A stretch of 64,000 nt of DNA. Origin: Balanoglossus misakiensis. Lineage: Eukaryota > Hemichordata. Positions 1 through 8,118 of this stretch are shown here, piece after piece. Each line of letters opens with the position of its first letter. Position 1 is the stretch's first letter. The stretch spans positions 1,364,001 through 1,428,000 of the forward strand of contig CM082581.2 in NCBI GenBank assembly GCA_040954595.2, read 5' to 3'. The notes below the pieces were generated by a model. That model searched no databases. It had not been told where the DNA came from and saw only the letters and a program-made list of their open reading frames with translations. The translations under genes and the position numbers were made by a program.

Positions 1-1026
1 TAAAGTTTTTGAGCATATTTTACTTTCTCGTTGTGAGGAGTTTCTTACCTCTCATTATTTACAATTTGGTTTCAAGCGAGAACATTCAACTGACCTGTGT
101 TTATTTGCATTTAAAGAAATCATTAGCTACTACACCAGCAATGGAAGACCAGTGTTTACTTGTTTTCTGGATGCTTCAAAAGCTTTTGACAGAGTTAATC
201 ACTTTAAACTGGTTATAATTAACAAGCACATCGACAGGAATGTTCCCTTGTATGCTGTACGAATTTTATATTAATGGTACAGAAATCAATTGTTTACTGT
301 GTTGTGGGGTAATGAAACCTCAGAGTTGTTTTCTGTTTCTAACGGTGTAAGACAAGGGGGGGTACTCTCTCCCTATCTTTTTAATGTCTACATTGATGAT
401 ATTATCAATGCACTCTGTAAAGCCAAAGTTAGCTGTACCATGTGTGGTGTCAGCGCTAACACTTTAGGTTACGCTGACGACATGACTCTACTCAGTCCAA
501 GTATTAAGGGTCTACGCCGTCTTCTTAGAATTTGTGAAATTTACGGCAAGGATTATGATATCATTTATAATTCTAGTAAAACTGTGTGCATGCTTTTTAA
601 TGGGAAGAATATGAGCGTTCAAAGAATTCCTTCGGTTAAACTTAATGACATCACTTTAAAGTTTGTACCTGTACACACCTATCTGGGCCATGTTATATCT
701 TGTGATGGTTGTGATAATGAAGATATTGAACGACAGAGAAGAGCATTTTGTGTAAGAGCAAACATGCTATTGAGACATTTTCAACATTGTAGTCAAGATG
801 TGAAGAAAGTTTTATTTTTGGCATATTGTAGTAATATTTACTGTTGCAGTTTGTGGGCATCCTTTAAAGTTAAACCGATGAAAAAATTTAAAACTATGTA
901 CAATAATGTTTGCAGAAGATTTCTCGGTCTTCCGCCATTTTGCTGTGCATCGGGTATGTTTGCTACAAACCATGTACATGTATTGTCACTTGGTGAAGTT
1001 TTTAGACGCAATATGTACAGTTTTAA

Positions 1027-1151
1027 GATGGGTCCCTGGGATCTTTTTGCTCGTTGCTGTGGGCCTTTATAGGACATTACACCCCGATTTGGACTAAGCC
1101 GTTTTCAGAGTCTAACAAGGGGCTGGTAACTAGTTGAAAATCTGCACGATT
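1027..1151 (+). repeat. Left terminal inverted repeat of foldback element (copy A)
   Basis: 125 bp, matching the reverse complement of 1697-1821 except for one visible mismatch at 1059 (G here, A in the other arm). Similarity fades inward of 1151. Confidence 0.9.
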
Positions 1152-1696
1152 ATGTGCACACCCCCTGTCCGAGTATGTTTACGGCAGCTACCACCCGGCC
1201 ATAGGCCGCCACGCTAATACGGCAAAGCAGCGGTCAGCGATAGCGTGCGCGTCCTGTAACCACAGTAACTGGATCGAACGCTAAAAATCCAATGTTTTGT
1301 ACACAGAGATTTTGTACCGTTCACGAAAATCCCTAAGGCTTTTTTCATAGGCCACGTACGCCAGTCAAATTTGACCTGCTTGTTGAGAACGCACTTCCGC
1401 ACAGTGTGACGGATCGTTTTTTCGGTTTTCGTCGTGCTAAGAAGCGATACCGGTGGAAGAGTGCGTCCAAAAACACCCAAAATCGATGACTTTTTCAGGT
1501 GTGGTACGGGTATGCTGAAATCTTAGGATACAACGATAATATTCGAAAACAAAATCCGTCACGATCTTCCCTGGTTCAAGCAACTAATGAATACGTATCA
1601 AGTTCGTTTTTGAGGTCACGGAATAAAAAGCCTTAGGCTTTTGAAATTTGACCTAGCTAATTTTCATATCAATGGCGTCAGGGGGCGCGCGCTCAC

Positions 1697-1821
1697 AATC
1701 GTGCAGATTTTCAACTAGTTACCAGCCCCTTGTTAGACTCTGAAAACGGCTTAGTCCAAATCGGGGTGTAATGTCCTATAAAGGCCCATAGCAACGAGCA
1801 AAAAGATCCCAGGGACCCATC
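1697..1821 (-). repeat. Right terminal inverted repeat of foldback element (copy A)
   Basis: Reverse complement of 1027-1151, the same length without gaps. It ends in GGGACCCATC immediately before TTAA. Confidence 0.9.
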
Positions 1822-2028
1822 TTAAGCGTAGACTCGAAAATTCTTCTAATGTTTTACTTGATGCGATCTGTTCATCAGATAGAGCGACTGACAGCATATT
1901 TTTCAAACATTGGCGAAAGCAATTGTATATCATGTAAGTTTTTTTTTGTGTGTGTCTCAGTGTCAGATTATTATTATTGTTTTTTTTTCTTCTCTCTTTT
2001 GGGTATATGGACTTTTTTTAAAGTCTGA

Positions 2029-2034
2029 AATAAA
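2029..2034 (+). promoter_or_regulatory. AATAAA polyadenylation-type signal of LINE copy A
   Basis: AATAAA lies about 90 bp after the RT stop codon (1935-1937), behind a T-rich 3' UTR, and 10-15 bp before the TTATTATT end of the element. Position and motif fit a LINE 3' end; usage cannot be seen. Confidence 0.5.
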
Positions 2035-2046
2035 GAATTGTTATTA

Positions 2047-2145
2047 TTTGTTAGCTGTTGCCATTCAAATGTGTCTACGCAAACCCGGCTACACTGGCAG
2101 TGGGCTTTGACTCTAAGTCGCTAATGTTGTGGGAGGTTTCATTAG
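2047..2145 (+). repeat. Module fragment following LINE A, repeated at 2734-2847 and 7238-7332
   Basis: It starts GTTAGCTGTTGCC and ends GGGAGGTTTCATTAG. The same order of words occurs at 2734-2847, with an insertion of about 20 bp and scattered changes. It recurs almost without change at 7238-7332. The piece at 2734 has no LINE before it, which suggests it belongs to the host repeat rather than to the LINE tail. Confidence 0.7.
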
Positions 2146-2176
2146 GGGACCAAGCGCCCTCAGGCGCTTGGTCCCC
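2145..2176. repeat. Perfect 14-bp GC-rich inverted repeat (hairpin)
   Basis: GGGGACCAAGCGCC (2145-2158), loop CTCA, then GGCGCTTGGTCCCC (2163-2176). It sits exactly at the point where the two segmental copies diverge. It could be a foldback terminus or a structured breakpoint. It is followed by TTCT rather than a T-run and lies in non-genic DNA, so it is not read as a terminator. Confidence 0.85.
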
Positions 2177-2560
2177 TTCTGTTATTGCTGGAGTTTTTCT
2201 TCTTTCTTCTTGAGTCGTTTTTTTGCTCCCGTTTTTCTCAAAATCGACTTGGCCTAGGACCTTGAAATTTGGCACGGTGATTGGGGCCCATGAGTACTGG
2301 TGCACCTGCCCTTTGAATTTGTAATTAGTCACGTGACCTGGTGGCTATAATCGAGCGAAATTTTCAAATTGACCTAATTTGCACGTTAATGGGGGCATGT
2401 ACATTCTTTTCGCGATTTTTGTAGACCATTTGGCCAAAATCCCCTGTGCCAAATTTCAAGGTCCTAGGCCACGTTGATTTTGAGAAGAAGATTTTTGTAA
2501 TATTTTTTCGCATTTTTTGGTGGGCTGAGGACGAACACTGGGGCATCGGACTTTGAACGT
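2177..2560. repeat. Non-coding stretch with a 40-bp inverted repeat
   Basis: No convincing gene. Arms at 2236-2275 and 2446-2485 are 40 bp each with two mismatches, around a 170-bp spacer. Both contain the self-complementary core GGCCTAGGACC / GGTCCTAGGCC followed by TTGAAATTTGGCAC or its complement. The left part is rich in TTCTTCTTTC. The short frames here are not supported. The stretch may be a decayed foldback element, but no target duplication was identified. Confidence 0.6.
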
Positions 2561-2965
2561 CATTACGTCATGTTGTGGAGATCTCATTAGCAGGCGGGCT
2601 GCAGTAGTCCTTGAAAAATCGGCTGAAATACGTAAACAGACCAGTGATTATTTTCCACGGAATGAATTTTGGGACAACACATTATCGGAGTTCAGGCTGT
2701 GTTAGGGCGTTTTATTGAAATAAGCTGAGTTTGTTAGCTGTTGCCGTTCAAATGTGTCTACACAGACCCGGCTACACTGGTTAACATTCAATGTAATGCG
2801 GCAGCGGACTTTGACCCTTAGTCGCTAATGTTGTGGGAGGTTTCATCATTAGCATGGTAGTCACATGTAGTGGATAGTAGTTCGGGAAATTGGCCGAAAT
2901 ACGTAAGCAGACCAGTGATTTTCTTGCACGAAGGGAGTATAGTTCCATCAGAGATCAGGCTTAGT
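2560..2965 (+). repeat. Two diverged tandem modules
   Basis: The words GTTGTGG(G)AG..TCATTAGCA, then GAAATACGTAAGCAGACCAGTGATT, then TCAGGCT, occur at about 2573-2698 and again at about 2830-2961. GTTAGCTGTTGCCGTTCAAA or GTTGCCGTTCAAAA follows each. The two modules are roughly three-quarters identical by eye. No gene. Confidence 0.6.
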
Positions 2966-4030
2966 TGCCGTTCAAAAGTTCCTACTTCAGTCGTGACGTT
3001 GCAACTGGACGTTCAGTATTGGGTTCGGCCCGCAGGTGGCCGTGGGGGTTATCAGGTCCCCCGTAATGGCACGCAGCTTCATGCAGCTGTATGGGACCAA
3101 AATAATACGCCCGATTCGGGGGTCACCTGTGACACCGTACCTGCGTAACTCTATTATGTGCATGCGTAATTGTGGGGTCAATGAAAGGGATGCTAGCGTG
3201 GTATTTGTTGCACATGGATCAATATGAAGTCCGATTTTCCTGTCAAGTTGTGGGCGACCTTATGTGACATTTCACCTACTTTTGCTTAGTGAATAACAGC
3301 AGATGCATGCAGCTTTGGCGTGGTGGGGGGGGGATATACGGATGGGACCATAATGATATACCAAAGGCGGGGTCACCTGTTGCACCTGCCTAAGTCTTTG
3401 ATTTTGTACATTTAATTGGACACTAACCAACAGGGCGATATGTGTGGTTTTTGTTCCACAGGAACGAATGTAAGTGTCAGTTGTTTTTTGCCCAAATGTA
3501 TAAGGTGATTTGGATGACCTCTGTCGTACAGTGCCATATCTCAGCACGTTGTACAGGTGCAGCTTTGGTATTTGGAGGGATGAAACTATCATAAAATGCC
3601 AAATACAGGGGGATACCTGTGACACCTGCTTGATTCATGTATTACGTGCATACCTAATGGTAGGCAAAGTGAAAGGGCTGCACATGTAGGATTTGTTGCA
3701 CATGACATAAGCAGGAATGAAAAATTGTTGTCAAATATTTGGGTGACCTCAGGTGTCCATTGACCTGCTTTCCATATGTTAGCATGCACATCATATATAG
3801 CCAGGTGTTTGGAGGGGTAGGGTAGGACCCTCTGCGTCATGAAATGCTAAATTCCTGGGGCCACCTGTAACTTACTTGCGTAACTCATTATTATGGCCAT
3901 ATCTAATTTGACCAACCCAAACGGCGAGGACTTTCCGTTGTCTTGAATATGAACCAAATAAGAATCCTAATTTTTGGCCCAATTTTTGGGTACCCTCACC
4001 TGACCTTTGAAGTACTTACTGAAGTACTTA
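2846..4030 (+). repeat. Diverged tandem modules of about 245 bp (four copies)
   Basis: A landmark (GGTCACCTGTGACACCTGC and variants) begins at 3121, 3371, 3611 and 3859, a spacing of 250, 240 and 248 bp. Each landmark is preceded by words such as ATGCAGCT and GGGACCA(A)AATAAT. In the first three it is followed by TTGTTGCACAT or TTGTTCCACA at a similar distance. The modules are strongly diverged, so this is an old tandem array rather than an active satellite. The first two modules, and the third up to its CACCTGC, recur at 7333-8118. No coding frame is convincing. A run of 9 G lies at 3325-3333. Confidence 0.65.
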
Positions 4031-4220
4031 CAACGGAGAAGTTCACCTTTGGTTGTTGTGTTTGTACTTGTAGGACATGCATTTCGGGTGGTTGCCTACT
4101 TCCCCATATCTCAACATCGAGAGCAAATACAGCCTACGCATTTGAATGGTACAACCCTGAATGGATTCTAATGGTTATTAACTCTATGCTTGGGCCCCTT
4201 CAATGCTGCTTGCAGCTTTA
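4031..4220. other. Unassigned intergenic sequence
   Basis: No gene or strong repeat is seen. A 12-bp direct duplication, GAAGTACTTACT, lies just upstream (4009-4020 and 4021-4031). The open frame across 3943-4221 has no recognisable motif and lies in repeat-derived DNA. Confidence 0.5.
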
Positions 4221-4490
4221 ATTAGCATTGTAGTCACATGTAGTGGATAGTAGTTTGGGAAATTGCCTGAAATACGTCAGCAGACCAGTGATTTTCTTGC
4301 ACGAAGGGAGTTTGGTACCAGCAATAATCAGAGATCAGGCTTCGTTGCCGTTCAAAAGTTCCTACTTCAGTCGTGATGTTGCAACTGGACGTTCAGTATG
4401 GGGGTCGGCCCGCAGGTGGCCGTGTGGGTTATCAGGTCGCCCGTAACGGCACGCAGCTACATGCAGCTGTATGGGACCAAAATAATACAC
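4221..4490 (+). repeat. 270-bp direct repeat flanking LINE B, 5' copy
   Basis: Base-for-base the same as 7328-7597 as far as I can see (offset 3,107). It starts ATTAGCATTGTAG and ends AATAATACAC. The older relative at 2843-3110 has many differences. LINE sequence begins at the next base. Confidence 0.9.
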
Positions 4491-6213
4491 AAGTTCATGT
4501 TGTGCCTGGCTGGAACGATTTTGTAAAAGAAAGTCACGACTATGCCCGTTCCATGTTTTTATTATGGGTTAATGTGGGTTAACCTAAACAAGGCCCGCTT
4601 TTTGAAACCATGAAATTTTCCAGAGCTCGTTTTTAGTATGCTTTACGTGCTTGTAAAAAGATTGAGAATCAAAATAGGGCTGACAAGATGGCTGATAATT
4701 TACGCTGCCACAAACAGAACGACTTCTGGGAGGAAGTCAGAAAGCAAACTAGCAGAAAAACGCCGCTTTCTGACACTGTAGGTGGAGCGACTGGTGAGAG
4801 TGAAATTGCAATTATGTGGCACAAGCATTTCAGTGATATTTTGAATTCTGTCCAGGCTCAGACTGGTAAAAATGACATCGAGGAGAAAATGAAGTATGTT
4901 AAATTTTCTTCTGATATGTATGTTTCTGAAGACGAAGTAATTTCTGCTATACATAAGTTACCTGATGGTAAGACAGCTGGCATTGACAATATTTTAGCTG
5001 AGCACCTCAAATTCTCAGACTCCTCTATTTTACCCTTTTTGACTTGTTGTATTAATGCAATGATTGTTCATGGTTACCTGCCAACTGAGGCTATCAATGT
5101 TAATTTAGTTCCAATTATTAAGGATAAAACTAAGCTTTGTAGTGATGCCAGTAACTACCGGCCGATAGCACTAGCAACTGTTTTCTCTAAAGTTTTTGAG
5201 CATATTTTACTTTCTCGTTATGAGGAGTTTCTTACCTCTCATTATTTACAATTTGGTTTCAAGCGAGAACATTCAACTGACCTGTGTTTATTTGCATTTA
5301 AATAAATCATTAGCTACTACACCAGCAATGGAAGACCAGTGTTTACTTGTTTTCTGGATGCTTCAAAAGCTTTTGACAGAGTTAATCACTTTAAACTGGT
5401 TATAATTAACAAGCACATCGACAGGAATGTTCCCTTGTATGCTGTACGAATTTTATATTAATGGTACAGAAATCAATTGTTTACTGTGTTGTGGGGTAAT
5501 GAAACCTCAGAGTTGTTTTCTGTTTCTAACGGTGTAAGACAAGGGGGGGTACTCTCTCCCTATCTTTTTAATGTCTACATTGATGATATTATCAATGCAC
5601 TCTGTAAAGCCAAAGTTAGCTGTACCATGTGTGGTGTCAGCGCTAACACTTTAGGTTACGCTGACGACATGACTCTACTCAGTCCAAGTATTAAGGGTCT
5701 ACGCCGTCTTCTTAGAATTTGTGAAATTTACGGCAAGGATTATGATATCATTTATAATTCTAGTAAAACTGTGTGCATGCTTTTTAATGGGAAGAATATG
5801 AGCGTTCAAAGAATTCCTTCGGTTAAACTTAATGACATCACTTTAAAGTTTGTACCTGTACACACCTATCTGGGCCATGTTATATCTTGTGATGGTTGTG
5901 ATAATGAAGATATTGAACGACAGAGAAGAGCATTTTGTGTAAGAGCAAACATGCTATTGAGACATTTTCAACATTGTAGTCAAGATGTGAAGAAAGTTTT
6001 ATTTTTGGCATATTGTAGTAATATTTACTGTTGCAGTTTGTGGGCATCCTTTAAAGTTAAACCGATGAAAAAATTTAAAACTATGTACAATAATGTTTGC
6101 AGAAGATTTCTCGGTCTTCCGCCATTTTGCTGTGCATCGGGTATGTTTGCTACAAACCATGTACATGTATTGTCACTTGGTGAAGTTTTTAGACGCAATA
6201 TGTACAGTTTTAA

Positions 6214-6338
6214 GATGGGTCCCTGGGATCTTTTTGCTCGTTGCTGTGGGCCTTTATAGGACATTACACCCCGATTTGGACTAAGCCGTTTTCAGAGTCT
6301 AACAAGGGGCTGGTAACTAGTTGAAAATCTGCACGATT
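6214..6338 (+). repeat. Left terminal inverted repeat of foldback element (copy B)
   Basis: Pairs with 6884-7008, two mismatches seen. Confidence 0.88.
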
Positions 6339-6883
6339 ATGTGCACACCCCCTGTCCGAGTATGTTTACGGCAGCTACCACCCGGCCATAGGCCGCCACG
6401 CTAATACGGCAAAGCAGCGGTCAGCGATAGCGTGCGCGTCCTGTAACCACAGTAACTGGATCGAACGCTAAAAATCCAATGTTTTGTACACAGAGATTTT
6501 GTACCGTTCACGAAAATCCCTAAGGCTTTTTTCATAGGCCACGTACGCCAGTCAAATTTGACCTGCTTGTTGAGAACGCACTTCCGCACAGTGTGACGGA
6601 TCGTTTTTTCGGTTTTCGTCGTGCTAAGAAGCGATACCGGTGGAAGAGTGCGTCCAAAAACACCCAAAATCGATGACTTTTTCAGGTGTGGTACGGGTAT
6701 GCTGAAATCTTAGGATACAACGATAATATTCGAAAACAAAATCCGTCACGATCTTCCCTGGTTCAAGCAACTAATGAATACGTATCAAGTTCGTTTTTGA
6801 GGTCACGGAATAAAAAGCCTTAGGCTTTTGAAATTTGACCTAGCTAATTTTCATATCAATGGCGTCAGGGGGCGCGCGCTCAC

Positions 6884-7008
6884 AATCGTGCAGATTTTCA
6901 ACTAGTTACCAGCCCCTTGTTAGACTCTGAAAACGGCTTAGTCAAAATCGGGGTGTAATGTCCTATAAAGGCCCATAGCAACGAGCAAAAAGATCCCAGG
7001 GACCCATC
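6884..7008 (-). repeat. Right terminal inverted repeat of foldback element (copy B)
   Basis: Reverse complement of 6214-6338, ending directly before TTAA. Confidence 0.88.
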
Positions 7009-7215
7009 TTAAGCGTAGAATCGAAAATTCTTCTAATGTTTTACTTGATGCGATCTTTTCATCAGATAGAGCGACTGACAGCATATTTTTCAAACATTGG
7101 CGAAAGCAATTGTATATCATGTAAGTTTTTTTTTGTGTGTGTCTCAGTGTCAGATTATTATTATTGTTTTTTTTTCTTCTCTCTTTTGGGTATATGGACT
7201 TTTTTTAAAGTCTGA

Positions 7216-7221
7216 AATAAA
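7216..7221 (+). promoter_or_regulatory. AATAAA polyadenylation-type signal of LINE copy B
   Basis: Same position relative to the RT stop and the TTATTATT end as in copy A. Confidence 0.5.
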
Positions 7222-7327
7222 GAATTGTTATTATTTGTTAGCTGTTGCCATTCAAATGTGTCTACGCAAACCCGGCTACACTGGCAGTGGGCTTTGACTC
7301 TAAGTCGCTAATGTTGTGGGAGGTTTC

Positions 7328-7597
7328 ATTAGCATTGTAGTCACATGTAGTGGATAGTAGTTTGGGAAATTGCCTGAAATACGTCAGCAGACCAGTGATT
7401 TTCTTGCACGAAGGGAGTTTGGTACCAGCAATAATCAGAGATCAGGCTTCGTTGCCGTTCAAAAGTTCCTACTTCAGTCGTGATGTTGCAACTGGACGTT
7501 CAGTATGGGGGTCGGCCCGCAGGTGGCCGTGTGGGTTATCAGGTCGCCCGTAACGGCACGCAGCTACATGCAGCTGTATGGGACCAAAATAATACAC
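7328..7597 (+). repeat. 270-bp direct repeat flanking LINE B, 3' copy
   Basis: Appears identical to 4221-4490. After 7597 the sequence continues uninterrupted into CCGATTCGGGGGTCACC, as at 3111, so this copy shows the arrangement without a LINE. Confidence 0.9.
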
Positions 7598-8118
7598 CCG
7601 ATTCGGGGGTCACCTGTGACACCTGCGTAACTCAATAATTATGTGCATGCGTAATTGTGGGGTCAATGAAATGGGTGGTAGCGTGGTATTTGTTGCACAT
7701 GGATCAATATGAAGTCCGATTTTCCCGTCAAGTTGTGGGCGACCTTATGTGACCTTTCACCTACTTTTGCTTAGTGAGCATCTACAGAAGATGCATGCAG
7801 CTTTGGCTTGGGGGGGGGGGGCATATACGGATGGGACCATAATGATATACCAAAGGCGGGGTCACCTGTTGCACCTGCCTAAGTCATTGATTTTGTACAT
7901 TTAATTGGACACTAACCAACAGGGCGATAGGTGTGGTTTTTGTTCCACAGGGACGAATGTAAGTGTCAGTTGGTTTTTGCCCAAATGTATAAGGTGATTT
8001 TGATGACCTCTGTCATACAGTGCCATATCTCATCCCGTTGTACAGGTGCAGCTTTGGTATTTGGAGGGATGAAACTATCATGAAATGCCAAATACAGGGG
8101 GATACCTTTGACACCTGC
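7598..8118 (+). repeat. Modular repeat sequence up to the satellite border
   Basis: Collinear with about 3111-3630 with scattered substitutions and small indels. Landmarks at 7608, 7860 and 8100 keep the spacing of about 245 bp. A run of 12 G lies at 7810-7821, where the older copy has 9. It ends at CACCTGC (8112-8118), the module landmark, and the next bases are satellite. No gene. Confidence 0.75.

Larger units (their letters stand above)
1023..1825. mobile_element. Non-autonomous foldback DNA transposon with TTAA target duplication (copy A)
   Basis: The body is 795 bp (1027-1821), flanked by TTAA at 1023-1026 and 1822-1825. It begins GATGGGTCCCTGGGATC and ends with the reverse complement. 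The terminal inverted repeats are 125 bp with one mismatch seen. The interior (1152-1696) shows no transposase motif and no convincing ORF, so this is a MITE-like element mobilised in trans. The TTAA target suits piggyBac-type transposases, although typical piggyBac ends start with CCC and these start with GATGGGTCCC, so the superfamily is tentative. Deleting the body plus one TTAA restores the RT reading frame, independent evidence that the boundaries are right. Confidence 0.88.
2..1937 (+). pseudogene. LINE reverse transcriptase, partial and broken (copy A)
   Basis: A single reading frame runs from base 2 to a TAA at 1935-1937 once the insertion at 1023-1825 is skipped; removing 799 bp leaves 379 codons. 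RT motifs appear in order. LQFGFKREHSTD precedes motif A FLDASKAFD (164-190), which carries the first catalytic Asp. NGVRQGGVLSP (341-373) is motif B. YADD (470-481) is the catalytic motif C. YLGH follows in the thumb region. The enzyme would copy LINE RNA into DNA at a nicked target. The frame is broken by TAA at 272-274, shared with copy B, and by the foldback element, which brings a stop at 1070-1072. Codon 116-118 is GAA here but TAA in copy B, so A keeps the older state. After the insertion the frame resumes with KRRLENSSN and ends HWRKQLYIM. Not functional. Confidence 0.88.
1..2046 (+). mobile_element. LINE (non-LTR) retrotransposon copy A, 3' part, cut by window start
   Basis: This is the 3' portion of a non-LTR retrotransposon. 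It contains reverse transcriptase coding sequence, a C-terminal tail, a short T-rich 3' untranslated region with AATAAA at 2029-2034, and a TTATTATT-like end. The 5' part lies outside the window. A 795-bp TTAA-flanked foldback element is inserted at 1027-1821. The whole stretch is collinear with copy B at a constant offset of 5,187 bp. The 3' boundary is uncertain by some tens of bases, because the following GTTAGCTGTTGCC sequence also occurs without a LINE near 2734. From memory of the families, the RT and its C-terminal tail look like the CR1/Rex1-like branch of the jockey superfamily; that clade call is weak. Confidence 0.85.
1..2145 (+). repeat. Copy 1 of a recent segmental duplication (partner 5188-7332)
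   Basis: Collinear without gaps at an offset of 5,187 bp. I saw five substitutions: positions 33, 116, 1757, 1833 and 1870 against 5220, 5303, 6944, 7020 and 7057. Similarity stops abruptly after ATTAG at 2141-2145, where copy 1 enters a GC hairpin and copy 2 continues into modular repeat sequence. The true left end is beyond the window. Confidence 0.93.
6210..7012. mobile_element. Non-autonomous foldback DNA transposon with TTAA target duplication (copy B)
   Basis: Body 6214-7008, TTAA at 6210-6213 and 7009-7012, inverted repeats at 6214-6338 and 6884-7008. It occupies exactly the same site in the RT as in copy A, so it was present before the two copies separated. One extra arm mismatch arose here (6944, A instead of C). 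The interior (6339-6883) has no recognisable coding content. Confidence 0.88.
4490..7124 (+). pseudogene. LINE reverse transcriptase, 5'-truncated and broken (copy B)
   Basis: Skipping one TTAA plus the foldback body (799 bp) leaves one frame of 612 codons ending in TAA at 7122-7124. In order: linker with PGWND and AR..F..W; FWEEVRKQ; a long spacer with DGKTAGIDNI; SNYRPIAL; LQFGFKREHSTD; motif A FLDASKAFD (5351-5377); motif B NGVRQGGVLSP (5528-5560); YADD (5657-5668); YLGH; then the tail ending HWRKQLYIM. Breaks: TAA at 4580-4582, TAG at 4634-4636, TAA at 5303-5305 (GAA in copy A), TAA at 5459-5461 (shared), and the foldback insertion with its own stop at 6257-6259. An open stretch at 4688-5305 starts at an internal Met and is only part of this frame. 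There is no endonuclease domain. Dead copy. Confidence 0.88.
4491..7237 (+). mobile_element. LINE (non-LTR) retrotransposon copy B, 5'-truncated
   Basis: LINE sequence starts abruptly at 4491 inside the frame (VHVVPGWND). This is the linker between the endonuclease and RT of related elements, so the endonuclease domain is missing. The element continues through RT, the C-terminal tail, a 3' UTR with AATAAA at 7216-7221, and a TTATTATT end near 7237. The same TTAA foldback element as in copy A interrupts it. It is flanked by perfect 270-bp direct repeats, except that 90 bp of module sequence (7238-7327) lies between its 3' end and the second repeat. Confidence 0.85.
5188..7332 (+). repeat. Copy 2 of the recent segmental duplication (partner 1-2145)
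   Basis: Gap-free match to 1-2145 with five substitutions noticed, one of which creates the TAA at 5303. It includes the RT core, the foldback element, the LINE 3' end and 95 bp of host module. Confidence 0.93.

Noticed and set aside
9-218. Separate small gene overlapping the RT start in copies A and B (9-218, 5196-5405)
   Set aside because: It is an out-of-frame shadow; the RT frame with FLDASKAFD covers the same bases.
1214-1480. Possible 88-aa gene inside the foldback element (also 6401-6667)
   Set aside because: No transposase motif, no catalytic DDD/DDE pattern, and it lies on the minus strand of a MITE-like interior.
2239-2249. Match of TCAAAATCGAC to the satellite monomer as a possible origin
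   Set aside because: Only 11 bases, and flanking bases show no similarity; chance is sufficient.
2870-4221. Short open frames in the modular repeat region
   Set aside because: No motifs, and the frames are not conserved between diverged module copies.
4490-7124. Alternative genetic code reading TAA/TAG as sense in the LINE
   Set aside because: One of the stops is GAA in the sister copy, another sits where relatives have Lys by memory, and the frame itself ends in TAA; simple nonsense decay explains all.
4221-7597. LTR retrotransposon with 270-bp LTRs
   Set aside because: The RT is of non-LTR type, no integrase, protease or primer-binding site is seen, the repeat does not start TG and end CA, and the same sequence exists as a host module elsewhere.
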